64,000 nt of DNA from Solea solea (taxonomy: Eukaryota > Chordata > Actinopteri > Pleuronectiformes > Soleidae). This document shows positions 40,405 through 51,315 of this stretch, in pieces. The stretch is taken from positions 955,001 through 1,019,000 of the forward strand of contig NC_081145.1 of NCBI RefSeq assembly GCF_958295425.1, written 5' to 3'. Both the position numbers and the translations under genes were made by a program. Under the pieces are notes generated by a model that saw only the letters and a program-made list of their open reading frames with translations, did not search any database and had not been told where the DNA came from. Every line of letters begins with the position of its first letter. The stretch's first letter is position 1.

Positions 40405-42285
40405 AAATCGAGATTGTGATGATCCCGATTTTAACGCACGAGTTAAAGTCAATATTATGATAATCCAGACTTTACGCACAAATTAAAGTCAATATTATGA
40501 TAATCCAGACTTCTACGCACAAGTTAAAGTCAATATTATGATAATCCAGACTTTAACGCACGAGTTAAAGTCAGTATTATGATAATCCAGACTTTTACGC
40601 ACCAGTTAAAGTCAGTATTACGATAATCCAGACTTTTACGCACAAGTTAAAGTCAGTATTATGATAATCCAGACTTTTACGCATCAGTTAAAGTCAGTAT
40701 TACGATAATCCAGACTTTTACGCACCAGTTATAGTCAGTATTATGATGATCCAGACTTTTACGCACCAGTTAGTCAGTTTTATGATGATCCAGACTTTTA
40801 CGCAAGAGTTAAAGTCAGTATTATGATAATCCAGACTTTTACGCACCAGTTAAAGTCAGTATTATGATAATCCAGATTTTTACGCACCAGTTAAATTCAG
40901 TATTACGATAATCCAGACTTTTACGCACGAGTTAAAGTCAATATTATGATAATCCCGATTTTAACGCACGAGTTAAAGTCAATATTATGATAATCCAGAC
41001 TTTACGCACAAATTAAAGTCAATATTATGATAATCCAGACTTCTACGCACAAGTTAAAGTCAATATTATGAAAATCCAGACTTTTACACACAAGCTAAAG
41101 TCAGTATTATGATAATCCAGACTTTTACGCACAAGTTAAAGTCAGTATTATGATGATCCAGACTTTAACGCACGAGTTAAAGTCAGTATTATGATAATCC
41201 AGACTTTTACGCACCAGTTAAAGTCAGTATTACGATAATCCAGACTTTTACGCACAAGTTAAAGTCAGTATTATGATAATCCAGGCTTTTACGCATCAGT
41301 TAAAGTCAGTATTACGATAATCCAGACTTTTACGCACCAGTTATAGTCAGTATTATGATGATCCAGACTTTTACGCACCAGTTAAAGTCAGTTTTATGAT
41401 GATCCAGACTTTTACGCAAGAGTTAAAGTCAGTATTATGATAATCCAGACTTTTACGCACCAGTTAAAGTCAGTATTATGATAATCCAGATTTTTACGCA
41501 CCAGTTAAATTCAGTATTACGATAATCCAGACTTTTACGCACGAGTTAAAGTCAATATTATGATAATCCCGATTTTAACGCACGAGTTAAAGTCAATATT
41601 ATGATAATCCAGACTTTACGCACAAATTAAAGTCAATATTATGATAATCCAGACTTCTACGCACAAGTTAAAGTCAATATTATGATAATCCAGACTTTTA
41701 CACACAAGCTAAAGTCAGTATTATGATAATCCAGACTTTTACGCACAAGTTAAAGTCAGTATTATGATGATCCAGACTTTAACGCACGAGTTAAAGTCAG
41801 TATTATGATGATCCAGACTCTTACACACGAGTTATAGTCAGTATTATGATAATCCAGACTCTTACACACGAGTTATAGTCAGTATTATGATGATCCAGAC
41901 TTTTACGCACGAGTTAAAGTCAGTATTCTGATGATCCAGACTTTTACGCACAAGTTAAAGTCAGTATTATGATGATCCAGACTTTAACGCACGAGTTAAA
42001 GTCAGTATTATGATGATCCAGACTCTTACACACGAGTTATAGTCAGTATTATGATAATCCAGACTCTTACACACGAGTTATAGTCAGTATTATGATAATC
42101 CAGACTCTTACACACGAGTTATAGTCAGTATTATGATGATCCAGACTTTTACGCACGAGTTAAAGTCAGTATTCTGATGATCCAGACTTTTACGCACGAG
42201 TTAAAGTCAGTATTCTGATGATCCAGACTTTTACGCACGAGTTAAAGTCAGTATTATGATAATCCAGACTTTTACGCACGCGCAA
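40405..42285. repeat. 41-bp minisatellite with higher-order structure
   Basis: About 46 copies of a 41-bp unit (GTTAAAGTCAGTATTATGAT joined to AATCCAGACTTTTACGCAC). A marker variant, ATCCCGATTTTAACGCACG, recurs at about 40422, 40952 and 41567. That is 530 and 615 bp apart, close to 13 and exactly 15 units, so blocks of 13-15 units have been duplicated. It ends about 110 bp beyond the foxl1 stop codon. Confidence 0.95.
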
Positions 42286-42391
42286 AAACGCACTTCTCTG
42301 TCAAGTGTCTGTAGATAACGAAGGTCCTGGAAGTAGAAAAACAGAAAAAAGTCTCTCAGTGTCTCATCGTTAAAACTTCTCAGACTGTGGT

Positions 42392-42397
42392 TTTATT
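42392..42397 (-). terminator. foxl1: AATAAA overlapping the foxl1 stop codon
   Basis: On the minus strand the end reads GTTTAAATAAAACC. TAA is the stop, and the AATAAA hexamer begins at its last base. If used, the 3' UTR would be only about 20 nt. No other canonical hexamer is evident before the minisatellite. Confidence 0.4.
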
Positions 42398-43365
42398 TAA
42401 ACTGGAGCAGCGGGTCTGGGCAGGTGAGTGACAGGCGGACAGGTGAGTGACAGGTAAGAGCAGAGCGGGAATCTGTGCAGGTGATGATGATGCCGAGCAG
42501 CGAGCACCACAGACGGACTGACAGCAGCGGGACTCTCCGCACAGAAGCCGCACATGCTGCCGTTCCTGCAGCTGCTGCTGCGCGTCTCGTCCTCGTTTCT
42601 GGATAAAATGCTCTCGATGCTGAAACCTTTGTTTTTTCCTCGGCTCGGAAAGTTTCCCAGCTTCGTGTTTCCGGCGCAGAGCGGACCTCGCTCTCGCGCT
42701 CTGGTCTCCAGCTCCAGTTGAGCAGGACTCGCGCTGTCCTCCTCTGCGACTCTTTGTTCCGGGAGAGTCTGTGGCACCGTCTCCTCCTCCGGCTCCTCTG
42801 AGCCGCCCTGGTGCTTCACAGAGGACAGAGGGGCCCTTGGGGGCCCCGGTCCCTTGTTGCTGCAGCGCTTGTTTCCTGCAGCAGCGGCTCCGGAGTCCAG
42901 AACCTCGCGCTGGTTCTTACCCTTCCTCTTCCTGCGGCGGTAGTTTCCGTTCTCAAACATGTCCAGACACTTGGTGTCCAGGGTCCAGTAGCTGCCTTTG
43001 CCGGGCCGGTTCTTCTCTCGCGGCACTTTGATGAAGCAGTCGTTGAGGGACAGGTTGTGTCGGATCGAGTTCTGCCAGCCCTGTTTGTTGTCGTGATAAA
43101 ACGGGAACCGGTCCATGATGAACTGGTAGATGCCGCTGAGGGTCGTGCGCTGCTCGGGCGCGCTCTTGATGGCCATGGCGATGAGCGCGATGTAGCTGTA
43201 GGGCGGTTTCTGCGGAGGCTCGTGGCGGGTCGGAACCAGGCCGAGGGCGGGCAGGAGTGCGCCGCCGTCCCGGCCGTACAGGTAGAGGAGCGGGGGCGCG
43301 GGGAGGCTGAGAGCCGTAGCCGGAGCCGGGGCTGCGAGCGGCGGCAGGCGGCCGTACAGAGTCAT
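42397..43365 (-). CDS. foxl1: forkhead box protein L1, single exon, 322 residues
   Basis: Nuclear transcription factor; in mammals FOXL1 acts in gut mesenchyme downstream of Hedgehog. The forkhead domain spans residues about 52-148: [20 protein letters not shown], then [20 protein letters not shown] (recognition helix), GSYWTLD, and [13 protein letters not shown], the FOXL1-type C-terminal wing. FOXC, FOXF and FOXD proteins differ here. [10 protein letters not shown] near residue 26 matches the N-terminal YLYG motif, and [10 protein letters not shown] at 248-256 the C-terminal FOXL1 motif. A His run lies at 292-295. The ATG at 43365 gives [10 protein letters not shown]; the frame stays open upstream to 43572, but that stretch crosses a CA repeat and is probably 5' UTR. 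Intronless, as in mammals. The minisatellite begins 110 bp downstream. Confidence 0.94.
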   Translation of the reverse strand: MTLYGRLPPLAAPAPATALSLPAPPLLYLYGRDGGALLPALGLVPTRHEPPQKPPYSYIALIAMAIKSAPEQRTTLSGIYQFIMDRFPFYHDNKQGWQNSIRHNLSLNDCFIKVPREKNRPGKGSYWTLDTKCLDMFENGNYRRRKRKGKNQREVLDSGAAAAGNKRCSNKGPGPPRAPLSSVKHQGGSEEPEEETVPQTLPEQRVAEEDSASPAQLELETRARERGPLCAGNTKLGNFPSRGKNKGFSIESILSRNEDETRSSSCRNGSMCGFCAESPAAVSPSVVLAARHHHHLHRFPLCSYLSLTCPPVTHLPRPAAPV

Positions 43366-43539
43366 GACGCCGGGGAAAGTGGAGGCTGGTTCTCCCGGAG
43401 CTGCTGGAGCTGCTGGAGCTGCAGAGTCATGAGCCCAGAAACATGGTAATAACTGGATGTTGACTTTGCAGCGGGGAATAAATTGTCCATCATAAACAGT
43501 CTGTGCTGTTCTGAGGCCACACACATTCATTAAAACTTC

Positions 43540-43542
<3 letters not shown>

Positions 43543-43573
<31 letters not shown>
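43543..43573. repeat. (AC)n microsatellite in foxl1 5' region
   Basis: A CA run about 180 bp upstream of the foxl1 start codon. The foxl1 frame stays open across it, which creates a spurious N-terminal extension of Cys-Val repeats. Confidence 0.9.
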
Positions 43574-43579
<6 letters not shown>

Positions 43580-43582
43580 CTC

Positions 43583-43720
43583 AGCCAATCACGTGGCTCC
43601 TTACTCCCTCATCTGTTTATAGAATTAGTCTCTTGATAAGTCTGCCCACCCAGGGCGAATCAAGCTGTGTTTATTTGGAAAAATTTCCGGGCTCCCAATA
43701 CATAAACGCACTGATGTGCT
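43583..43720 (-). promoter_or_regulatory. foxl1: probable foxl1 promoter
   Basis: A TATAAA box on the minus strand at 43621-43616 lies about 250 bp upstream of the start codon, with a CCAAT-type box at 43585-43589. Beyond it is a unique segment with TTGATAAG and TGTTTATTTGG, the latter a possible forkhead site (AAATAAACA on minus). A transcription start near 43590 would give a 5' UTR of about 225 nt. Confidence 0.45.
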
Positions 43721-44183
43721 GTTTGAAATCTCACGTCCACACGCACGCACGCACACACACGCACGCACGCACGATGAAAAAGACTCAGCGTTTCTTCTCT
43801 GCTCCAGCTGTTTGTTTGTTTGTTTGTTTTTGTAAATAAACAAACTTTATGTGAGGACTCAGTGGACGTGGTGATTGACAGTCACATTACATCATCATAA
43901 AAATCATTTCCTGTAGAACTGAAAAAAACAAAAAACAACAAACACAAATGTTCTATAACAACACTAACTGTTTTTATATTTTTGCTCCAGATTGGAAGAA
44001 AACAAGAAAAAAAAGGTTTAAAGGGACAGGCTTAAAGCTGCAGTAGGTAACTTTGATTGTGTGAGTGGTTCATGTATGAATCTCTAAATGTAAATGATTT
44101 AACAGAACAAACACAACAATACTTTCAAACTATTTCTTGTTTTATCATGAACAACAAGAACAAGTCCAGTGTTTAAACTAAAC

Positions 44184-44410
44184 CTCTTCCTCCCTGTCAT
44201 CTTCATCTGACTGGTGGTCACTCTCTGCCTCTGTCCCACTTTCTGAATCTGCAGCAGCCTCCTCTTCTTCCTCCCTCACATCTTCTTCTCCTTCACTTAT
44301 TTGTTCATCTCCTGCTCTGAGCTCCTGCTCTGAGCCTCCTGGTCTCTCCAGTTGTCTACCTTCTCCTTCATCTCCCTCCTTGTCTTCCTGCTGTGCACAT
44401 TTCTTACTAA
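44184..44410 (-). pseudogene. acidic open segment, possible last exon of an unrecognised (transposon?) gene
   Basis: Read on the minus strand from about 44410, an unbroken frame without its own ATG starts KKCAQQEDKEGDEGEGRQ. It continues with Glu/Asp/Ser-rich sequence (EEEEEAADSES-like, ending SDEDDREEEV) to a TAG at about 44184. Codon use is not simple-repeat-like. An acceptor-like TTTTAG precedes it. Acidic tails like this close several fish transposase genes, but I recognise no family. Confidence 0.3.
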
Positions 44411-44653
44411 AATACTAAAATATCCTCACTCTGGTTATCCTTGTATCACGACACTGTAGACCCATGTAGCTAATAAGTAAGGAAGACCAGAGACAGTTGT
44501 CCCTGGTCACAATTTTCAGCAATACATCAAAAACCATTTACACTGAAATAACCTATTTGTTTTATTATCAACTTCAATCTGTCAACTGTTGAAATAATGT
44601 GTGGTTTTATGAAATATGTACATGTTGCAACATTGATTTTAATACAGTCTCTC

Positions 44654-44699
44654 CACATGTTACAACCGTCCCAGTGTATAGGGACGGTTGTAACATGTG
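44654..44699. repeat. perfect hairpin, 19-bp arms, 8-bp loop
   Basis: CACATGTTACAACCGTCCC at 44654-44672 and its exact reverse complement at 44681-44699, separated by AGTGTATA. The arm contains TGTTACAACCGTCCC, the unit of the minisatellite that begins about 560 bp downstream. Confidence 0.9.
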
Positions 44700-44887
44700 T
44701 AAAATATACATAATGAATCAATCATATAGGCAAAATGGAAAATCTTATTTATCAGTCATGTTATTGTGACTATTCATTTCATGTTTTTAAGTCATGTTTA
44801 ACTTTTTCTCATATACGTGATAAAAAAGAAGTGAAGCCGTCAAATTATAATGCAAGAAAATGATTCACTACTAATAATAATGATGAT

Positions 44888-44965
44888 AATAATACATTTG
44901 ATTTGATGGTGCCTTTCATGGCACTCAAGGTCGCCTTACGTCAAGTAAAAAACTATCAATAAACA
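44888..44965. repeat. LINE/SINE-tail-like fragment
   Basis: AATAATACATTTGATTTGAT, then GGTGCCTTTCATGGCACTCAAGGTCGC, matches a widespread fish retroelement tail. Family not determined. Confidence 0.4.
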
Positions 44966-45257
44966 ATAAGCATTATTATTATTAGTTTTTAAGATATAAA
45001 TGCTAGTTTGACCCTTGTTAGCCATTTCTATTTTAAGCTTCAAAACAGTGATTCTAATAATATTTGTTTGAATTCATAGACATTTGATCTTCAAACAGCA
45101 TCCAAAAATCATTTTTTACCTAAAAAACAAGCTTTTGTAGATAACACCGTCAGGACGTTTCAAATGTGTCTCTCTCTTTATCAGGAATGAGGGACGCTCA
45201 CTGAGCATGTGCACAGTCAGTGTCATCACTCTAAGTTCTTTCTGATTGGAGGAATTC

Positions 45258-46300
45258 AAGGTGTTACAACTGTCCCCTGTTACAACTGTCCCCTGTTACA
45301 ACCGTCCCCTTTTACAACCGTCCCCTGTTACAACCGTCCCCTGTTACAACCGTCCCCTGTTACAACAGTCCCCTGTTACAACTGTCCCCTGTTACAACCG
45401 TCCCCTTTTACAACCGTCCCCTGTTACAACCGTCCCCTTTTACAACTGTCCCCTGTTACAACTGTCCCCTTTTACAACTGTCCCCTGTTATAACCGTCCC
45501 GTTACAACCGTCCCCTGTTACAACAGTCCCCTGTTACAACAGTCCCCTGTTACAACCGTCCCCTTTTACAACGTCCCCTGTTACAACTGTCCCCTGTTAT
45601 AACTGTCCCGTTACAACCGTCCCCTGTTACATCCGTCTCCTGTTACAACAGTCCCCTGTTACAACTGTCCCCTTTTACAACTGTCCCCTGTTACAACTGT
45701 CCCCTTTTATAACTGTCCCCTGTTACAACTGTCCCCTGTTACAACCGTCCCCTTTTACAACTGTCCCCTGTTACAACCGTCCCGTTACAACTGTCCCGTT
45801 ACAACTGTCCCCTTTTACAACTGTCCCGTTACAACTGTCCCCTGTTATAACCGTCCCGTTACAACCGTCCCCTGTTACAACCGTCCCCTTTTACAACCGT
45901 CCCCTTTTACAACCGTCCCCTGTTATAACCGTCCCGTTACAACCGTCCCCTGTTACAACTGTCTCCTGTTACATCAGTCCCCTGTTACAACAGTCCCCTG
46001 TTACAACTGTCCCCTTTTACAACCGTCCCTTGTTACAACCGTCCCCTGTTACAACCGTCTCCTGTTACATCAGTCCCCTGTTACAACAGTCCCCTGTTAC
46101 AACTGTCCCCTTTTACAACCGTCCCTTGTTACAACCGTCCCCTTTTACAACCGTCTCCTGTTACATCCGTCCCCTGTTACAACAGTCCACTGTTACAACC
46201 TTCCCCTTTTACAACCGTCCCCTTTTACAACTGTCCCCTTTTACAACCGTCCCCTTTTACAACCGTGCCCTTTTAAACCGTCCCCTGTTAGAACTGTAAC
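45258..46300. repeat. 16-bp minisatellite (TGTTACAACCGTCCCC type)
   Basis: About 65 copies of a 16-bp unit alternating CCCCTGTTACAACCGT and CCCCTTTTACAACTGT, with occasional 11-bp shortened units (CCCGTTACAAC). Frames stay open in part, giving VTTVPCYNRPLLQ-type peptides that are not genes. Confidence 0.95.
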
Positions 46301-47335
46301 AGGGCTCTACAGTAGCTCGGCCCCTGCTCGGGGGTTCACACGTCCTGTGTGAACCCTTATGACCGTGATTTATGTGAGACGTGAGATACTTAGAATGACT
46401 TTGTCGTGAACGTGTTCCAGACCAACAACGACTCCAGGCCCGGGCTCCAAGTCAAGTCAGTTTTTCACGCGGGCCGTGGTTGCATATATATGCAGTTACC
46501 GCATGTCACCACTAGGACAATATATGATATATATGTCTGAATCCAGGCGTGTTCGGTGTCAGGCATCTAAAGAGGAGGGAAAACAAAACATGTCGCTGGT
46601 CCTTTGTGATGATGAAACTTCTAAAGTTAGCACAACTTACAACTCACGCTCCCAACACGTCAGTGCATATGACGAAATCACGTTTGAATACAGTTGTCTG
46701 TGTGTTGTGTCAATGCGAGACTTTTGAAAATGTTTGTTAGAACATCAGTGATTGAGCTGCGGGTCCACTGCTGCCTCGTGTGGTCACTGTGTGTCACTCA
46801 GTGATGGAGGCAGCAGTGGATCAACAACTCCTGTGTGTGTGTGGTTTTCTCTCTGGACTTTGGTGTGGGAGAGTGAGTGGTTTACAAACTACAAACAAAA
46901 GTGTCCCTTAAACATAAATGTGTCCTCTTAAGGACTTTCCCAGCATGCTCTCTGCTGCTGCTGCTCATGTTAGTTTAGTTTTGTTAATGAATCACCGTTG
47001 TCCGAGAGAGAGAGAAAAACAGAGAAAAGAGCGACTTCTGAGTTTATTCTCCTGACGCTGTGGATCTGTAATGTAAGCATCAGGCAGCTGTGTGCACTTG
47101 TAAAGTTGTTATAATCCGACTTTGACCTGTAAACAGGAAAACACAGAATATAAAGCATCATGTTCGCCTTCACAAACAACGCAGCATCTGTGGAGCTGTC
47201 CTTGTAAGGCAGCATCACTGACTCACTGCCCTTTAATGTTTGAGGGGTTTGTGTATTTTTATTGTTGCAAACGCACAAAATCAAACCCTGACCTGTCAGG
47301 AATTTATTTGGGAAACACGTCGTCACATCTGTGGA
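46301..47335. other. intergenic DNA, no gene recognised
   Basis: Mostly unique sequence with a MITE copy at 46745-46890. A palindromic ATATATGATATATAT lies near 46520. No exon with credible splice sites was seen. Confidence 0.55.
46745..46890. mobile_element. foldback MITE copy 13
   Basis: GCTGCCTCGTGTGGTCACTG, then the inverted GTGATGGAGGCAGCAGTGGA and CTTTGGTGTGGGAGAGTGAG. The loop between arms is much reduced. Confidence 0.8.
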
Positions 47336-47337
47336 CG

Positions 47338-47523
47338 ACCACCCAGAACCCAGAACCAGAACCCAGAACCCAGAACCAGAACCAGAACCAGAACCCAGAA
47401 CCTAGAACCCAGAACCAAAAGCCAGAACCAAAAGCCAGAACCAAAACCAGAACCAGAACCAGGAACCAGGAACCAGGAACCATAACCCAGAACCCAGAAC
47501 CCAGAACCCAGAACAGAACCAGG
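47338..47523. repeat. minisatellite (AACCCAGAACCAG type)
   Basis: 6- and 7-bp words AACCAG and AACCCAG repeated about 28 times. Pro/Glu/Asn/Gln-rich open frames here are artefacts. Confidence 0.93.
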
Positions 47524-47611
47524 GTCTGACCACAGATCACAGGTCTGAAAACACGTCACCGAAAACTGAGAAGACATGATGACAATGACGTCATGAGAAC
47601 GTCAAAGAAGT

Positions 47612-47950
47612 GTCCTTGACAGAGACGTGTCCTCAACAGAGAGGTGTCCTCGACAAAGACGTGTCCTCAAGAGAGAGGTGTCCTCAACAGAGAGGTGTCC
47701 TCAACAGAGAGGTGTCCTCAACAAAGACGTGTGCTCAACAGAGACATGTCCTCGACAGAGAGGTGTCCTCAACAGAGAGGTGTCCTCAACAAAGACGTGT
47801 CCTCGACATAGAGGTGTCCTTAACAGAGAGGTGTCCTCAACAGAGACGTGTCCTCAACAGAGAGGTGTCCTCGACAGAGAGGTGTCCTCAACAGAGAGGT
47901 GTCCTCAACAAAGACGTGTCCTCAACAGAGACGTGGCCCTAACAGAGAGG
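47612..47950. repeat. 18-bp minisatellite (GTGTCCTCAACAGAGAGG)
   Basis: About 19 units of 18 bp with GAGAGG/GAGACG/AAGACG alternation. The length is a multiple of three, hence peptide-like frames (SSTERCPQQRGVLN). Not a gene. Confidence 0.95.
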
Positions 47951-50900
47951 TGTCGCTGTGTGAGCAACTCCATAGGAATGAACGCAGCCAAAGGGGCGGA
48001 GCTTTATCCAGTTCTTATTGTTTCGTAAAATGTAAATTTGTTTCAAGTTTTGTAATAGTGGTTTGCACTTCTAGGCCACCATAGGGAAGCCAAACAAAAA
48101 CTTGACTGCACAGTTCAGTTACGTTTCCAATAGTATCCAGTTATGGACGACAGAAAGTGCCAAAATTAAATAAATAAATAAATAAATAAATACACCATGA
48201 AATAATGAATTAAATGTGTGATTAATTAAAATAGCAATTCATTTTATGTAAAGACACATATAACACATTTAATTCATTATTTCATGGTCCGTGTTGCAGT
48301 GCATCATTCATTCCTTATCTCTCAAAGTCAGTGGACAATACAGTTAATAAATGCATATGTATTATTTTATTATTTTCTCATTTTAAACAGGATAAGTGGG
48401 ATCATATCATTTCGATTAAAATAATCCTGTGACACACTTACTAAAACAAGCGAAATCTGTCATTAAGACATGGTTCATTTAGTGAATGAAGGAGAAAAGA
48501 CAAACATGAAAACAATGATGTGTTATCATGTAAATGTCAAATCAAACAAATAGAATAATGTATATCGTGGAGCTGTAGTCGTTCATGTCGAACATTTCTT
48601 TGCATATATTTATTAATGCTCTATTTTTCTTGTTGGCTGCTGTAACACTGCAAACACATGAGAGGAATAATTGTCTTATTTTATTATTTTGAAAATAATT
48701 ATGAGTAGTTTATGATTTCACTTTTGATTTAGACTTAATGCTTCTTGTTCAAGACAGATGATATAAAAACAAGATGATTGATATACAGCTACAACACATT
48801 TGACTAATGTTTCATTGAACATAATGATGTTTTCATGTATATGTTCACTTTCAATGGGACATTCATTAGAAAAGTGGACATGTGACTGCATGTGTGGACT
48901 GTTTGAGGAGAATGAAGTTTGCTGCTAAAATCACGTTAAATTGTCAAATGTCAAAGTAATTGTCGTGTACTTATCATCGTCACCAGGCGACAGCACATGA
49001 TCTAACATTCAAGACTGCACAACAGTTGTAAAACACGACTATTCTTTTCTTTTTTAATAAAAAAAAAAAACTGCAGTGAGTGGCTGACAGACAGACAGAC
49101 AGACAGACAGACAGCTGTCCTCTGAACCTCATTTTCTCCTCCTGTTTGGACCTGAAAGACCAAACTCTCATTTAATTTAATCATCTCAAACAACATCATT
49201 TAAGACCGACATGAATTATAAACGCTCCAAAATATCCCTGACTGACACATACTGCGCTCATTCATCCCCACTGCTGTTCGGATATTTAACTCCTCGTAAA
49301 TGTCCACTCACTTTCCCTGATAATACTCTATATTAGAGTGTAATTTTATCTTTTTTACTTTTGATCTTTTGGTAATTGTCTTACTATTGTATTGTATTTT
49401 TATTTTATCTTATTTTTATTTTTATTCTATATTTTTATTATTCAATTCAATTCAATTCAATTCAATTCAATTCAGTAAAGCTTCATGTCTAAATATGATA
49501 TTCTCTCCTTTACGTGAAGTACAGTAAATGTCATAAACTTTTATAACTTCTATAACTCACTTCTACCAAAGTCCTTTTCTCCTTTTACTCAAGTATCACT
49601 TTATACACTTTTCCAAGGCTGCACGAGCAGCAGTGTGCCAGCAGATGTCGCCCACGAGCGCAATGAGCGACAGTTTTCACCTCAGTGGTTCATGAACATG
49701 AAGCCTTCAGCCAACATCTACACTTCTAACACAGAGTTGTCTCACTGAGGAAGCTCCAGCCATGGACAGAGCTCCGCCCCCTCTGCCTTGAAGACAGTTT
49801 TGTCATGGTGGCCACTTGTGGTACTGCAACAACAAATACTCATGCGGCCCAAAAAGCAGTTTTCCCATTGAGCACAATAGTAAAAGAGACGCCTATAACA
49901 CTGTTCACAGGTCACCTGGAGACACGGACACAGACATGTATAGATCTTTATATTCTATATTTTTAATTCATGGAGTTTCACATTTGTAAAACCTTCCTAA
50001 AGGCCATAAAAAGCCCAGAACAATCTTATTTCCCAGAGTGACGTCACAGGTGTGTACGAGCACAGCAAAGCGCGGTCATGTGACGTCTCGGGAACGTGCT
50101 AATGTTACAGTTTGCTAAAATAAAGTCCCGTCAAATGCGAACATGTTAAATCAATTGGATTAAATAATGTAAACGATTCTAAATTGTCATTTTGATTAAA
50201 ATGAAATAATTATGTCAAATGAGACACATTAGTTAAATGTATTTTATTTAATTGAAAAAACAATGACATAATTTAGTAGGTTTTAAGTACTATAAGTATT
50301 TATTTCACTAGTAGCATGAAGTACTTTTACTGTGTGACATTTTCTAATCTTCAAATGGACACATGGAAAATCTAAATAAAGGCAGGATTTGCTGATAAAG
50401 TCAGAGGCTCATGTGTTTGTGATATCTCTGGATATGAACACATGAAACTTTATCTTCCATTCAGCTGACTTTAATGCAGACAACAGCCCTTCAATAACAT
50501 ACAGAGTAGCCTAGCACCATCTACTGGCCATAGGCTGCTATAGCACACAAATGTCACTCGATCACCTTCAGTGTGGCCACAGAGGATTGAGCTCCATACA
50601 AGTAACATGAAGTGCAGATTTAATAAAACACCTTCTCTAACAGAAAACTGCTGTTGTGTTACAGTTTTCTCTCGTGTGATTGGTCACTGGACTGAACACA
50701 GATCCACATCAGACGTCCTCCAGGAAACAGGAAGGAGATTTTCAATCTAACTGAGAGGTAACTCTTTCAATATGATGCAGTGATAAGTAAGTGAGGATAA
50801 CTAATGACAACAACAAAGAGAAAAAGTGCTTTTTATAAATAATGTTTATTTTACTCTCTGCTCTGTAAATGTTTGTATTGGGACGGTTTCTACATTCAGT

Positions 50901-50960
50901 CTGTCTGTAATGTTCTGCCAGGCTTTTCTCTGATCTTATTAAAAGCTACTGTGTCTGTGT
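47951..50960. other. AT-rich intergenic DNA, no gene recognised
   Basis: AAAT run at 48168-48190, hairpin at 48195-48287, ACAG run at 49088-49114 and (TTCAA)n at 49441-49474. No protein motif was recognised. The segment ends at the polypyrimidine tract of the first NLR exon. Confidence 0.6.
48195..48287. repeat. perfect inverted repeat, 25-bp arms
   Basis: The arm at 48195-48219 starts CCATGAAATAATG and the arm at 48263-48287 is its exact reverse complement, with a 43-bp AT-rich spacer. It follows an AAAT microsatellite. Could be a tiny MITE; no target duplication was identified. Confidence 0.85.
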
Positions 50961-50967
50961 GTCTCAG

Positions 50968-51117
50968 AAAGACTGAAGTCCAGCAGATGAGTGATTGTGT
51001 GGAGGAAGACGAGGACAGAGCAGAGTCTCCAGGACCCAGCGGTCTGTCTGTGAAGAGTGACTGGTCTATGGGACACCCTCCAGTCTTCAGTCATGAACCT
51101 GGAGCCTCAGAGACAAA
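50968..51117 (+). pseudogene. NLRC3-like gene, first coding exon (N-terminal segment)
   Basis: Acceptor GTGTGTCTCAG ending at 50967 and donor GTAAGA at 51118. The ATG at 50987 opens MSDCVEEDEDRAESPGPSGL, continuing to SVKSDWSMGHPP and FSHEPGASETK. This is the short acidic N-terminal exon shared by many fish NLRC3-like (FISNA-NACHT-LRR) proteins. The next exon should carry FISNA and NACHT but is not present; transposons fill the following 9 kb. The exon itself is undamaged. Confidence 0.75.
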
Positions 51118-51201
51118 GTAAGAGACAGTTTGTCCAGTGAAGGAGTCAGATTCATAAAAGTGTAGGTTCATAACCAAACCTGAGTGTCCTCACAAAGACA
51201 G

Positions 51202-51207
<6 letters not shown>

Positions 51208-51232
<25 letters not shown>
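51208..51232. repeat. (AC)n microsatellite
   Basis: Short CA run in the intron after the NLR N-terminal exon. Confidence 0.9.
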
Positions 51233-51236
<4 letters not shown>

Positions 51237-51315
51237 AGATAAATGTGTGTGTGAGGAACTGATTCAGAATCTGAAGAAACTGATCAATGAGTCAAACCAT
51301 TGACGAGTCAGAGAG

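Noticed and set aside
42397..43365. foxl1 being foxf1, foxc2 or foxd instead
   Set aside because: The GNYRRRKRK wing and the FSIESIL C-terminal motif fit FOXL1; FOXC/FOXD have FLRRR-type and FOXF YRRRPRG-type wings.
43366..43572. An N-terminal extension of foxl1 by 69 residues
   Set aside because: It runs through a CA repeat (Cys-Val run) and past a TATA-like box only about 50 bp upstream. The YLYG motif sits at the expected distance from the ATG at 43365.
45209..46299. VTTVPCYNRPLLQ-type repeat proteins
   Set aside because: 16-bp minisatellite; frames drift with 11-bp units and no splice sites are present.
47122..48084. NQNPEPRT- and SSTERCPQQ-type proteins
   Set aside because: They translate short minisatellites of 6-7 and 18 bp.
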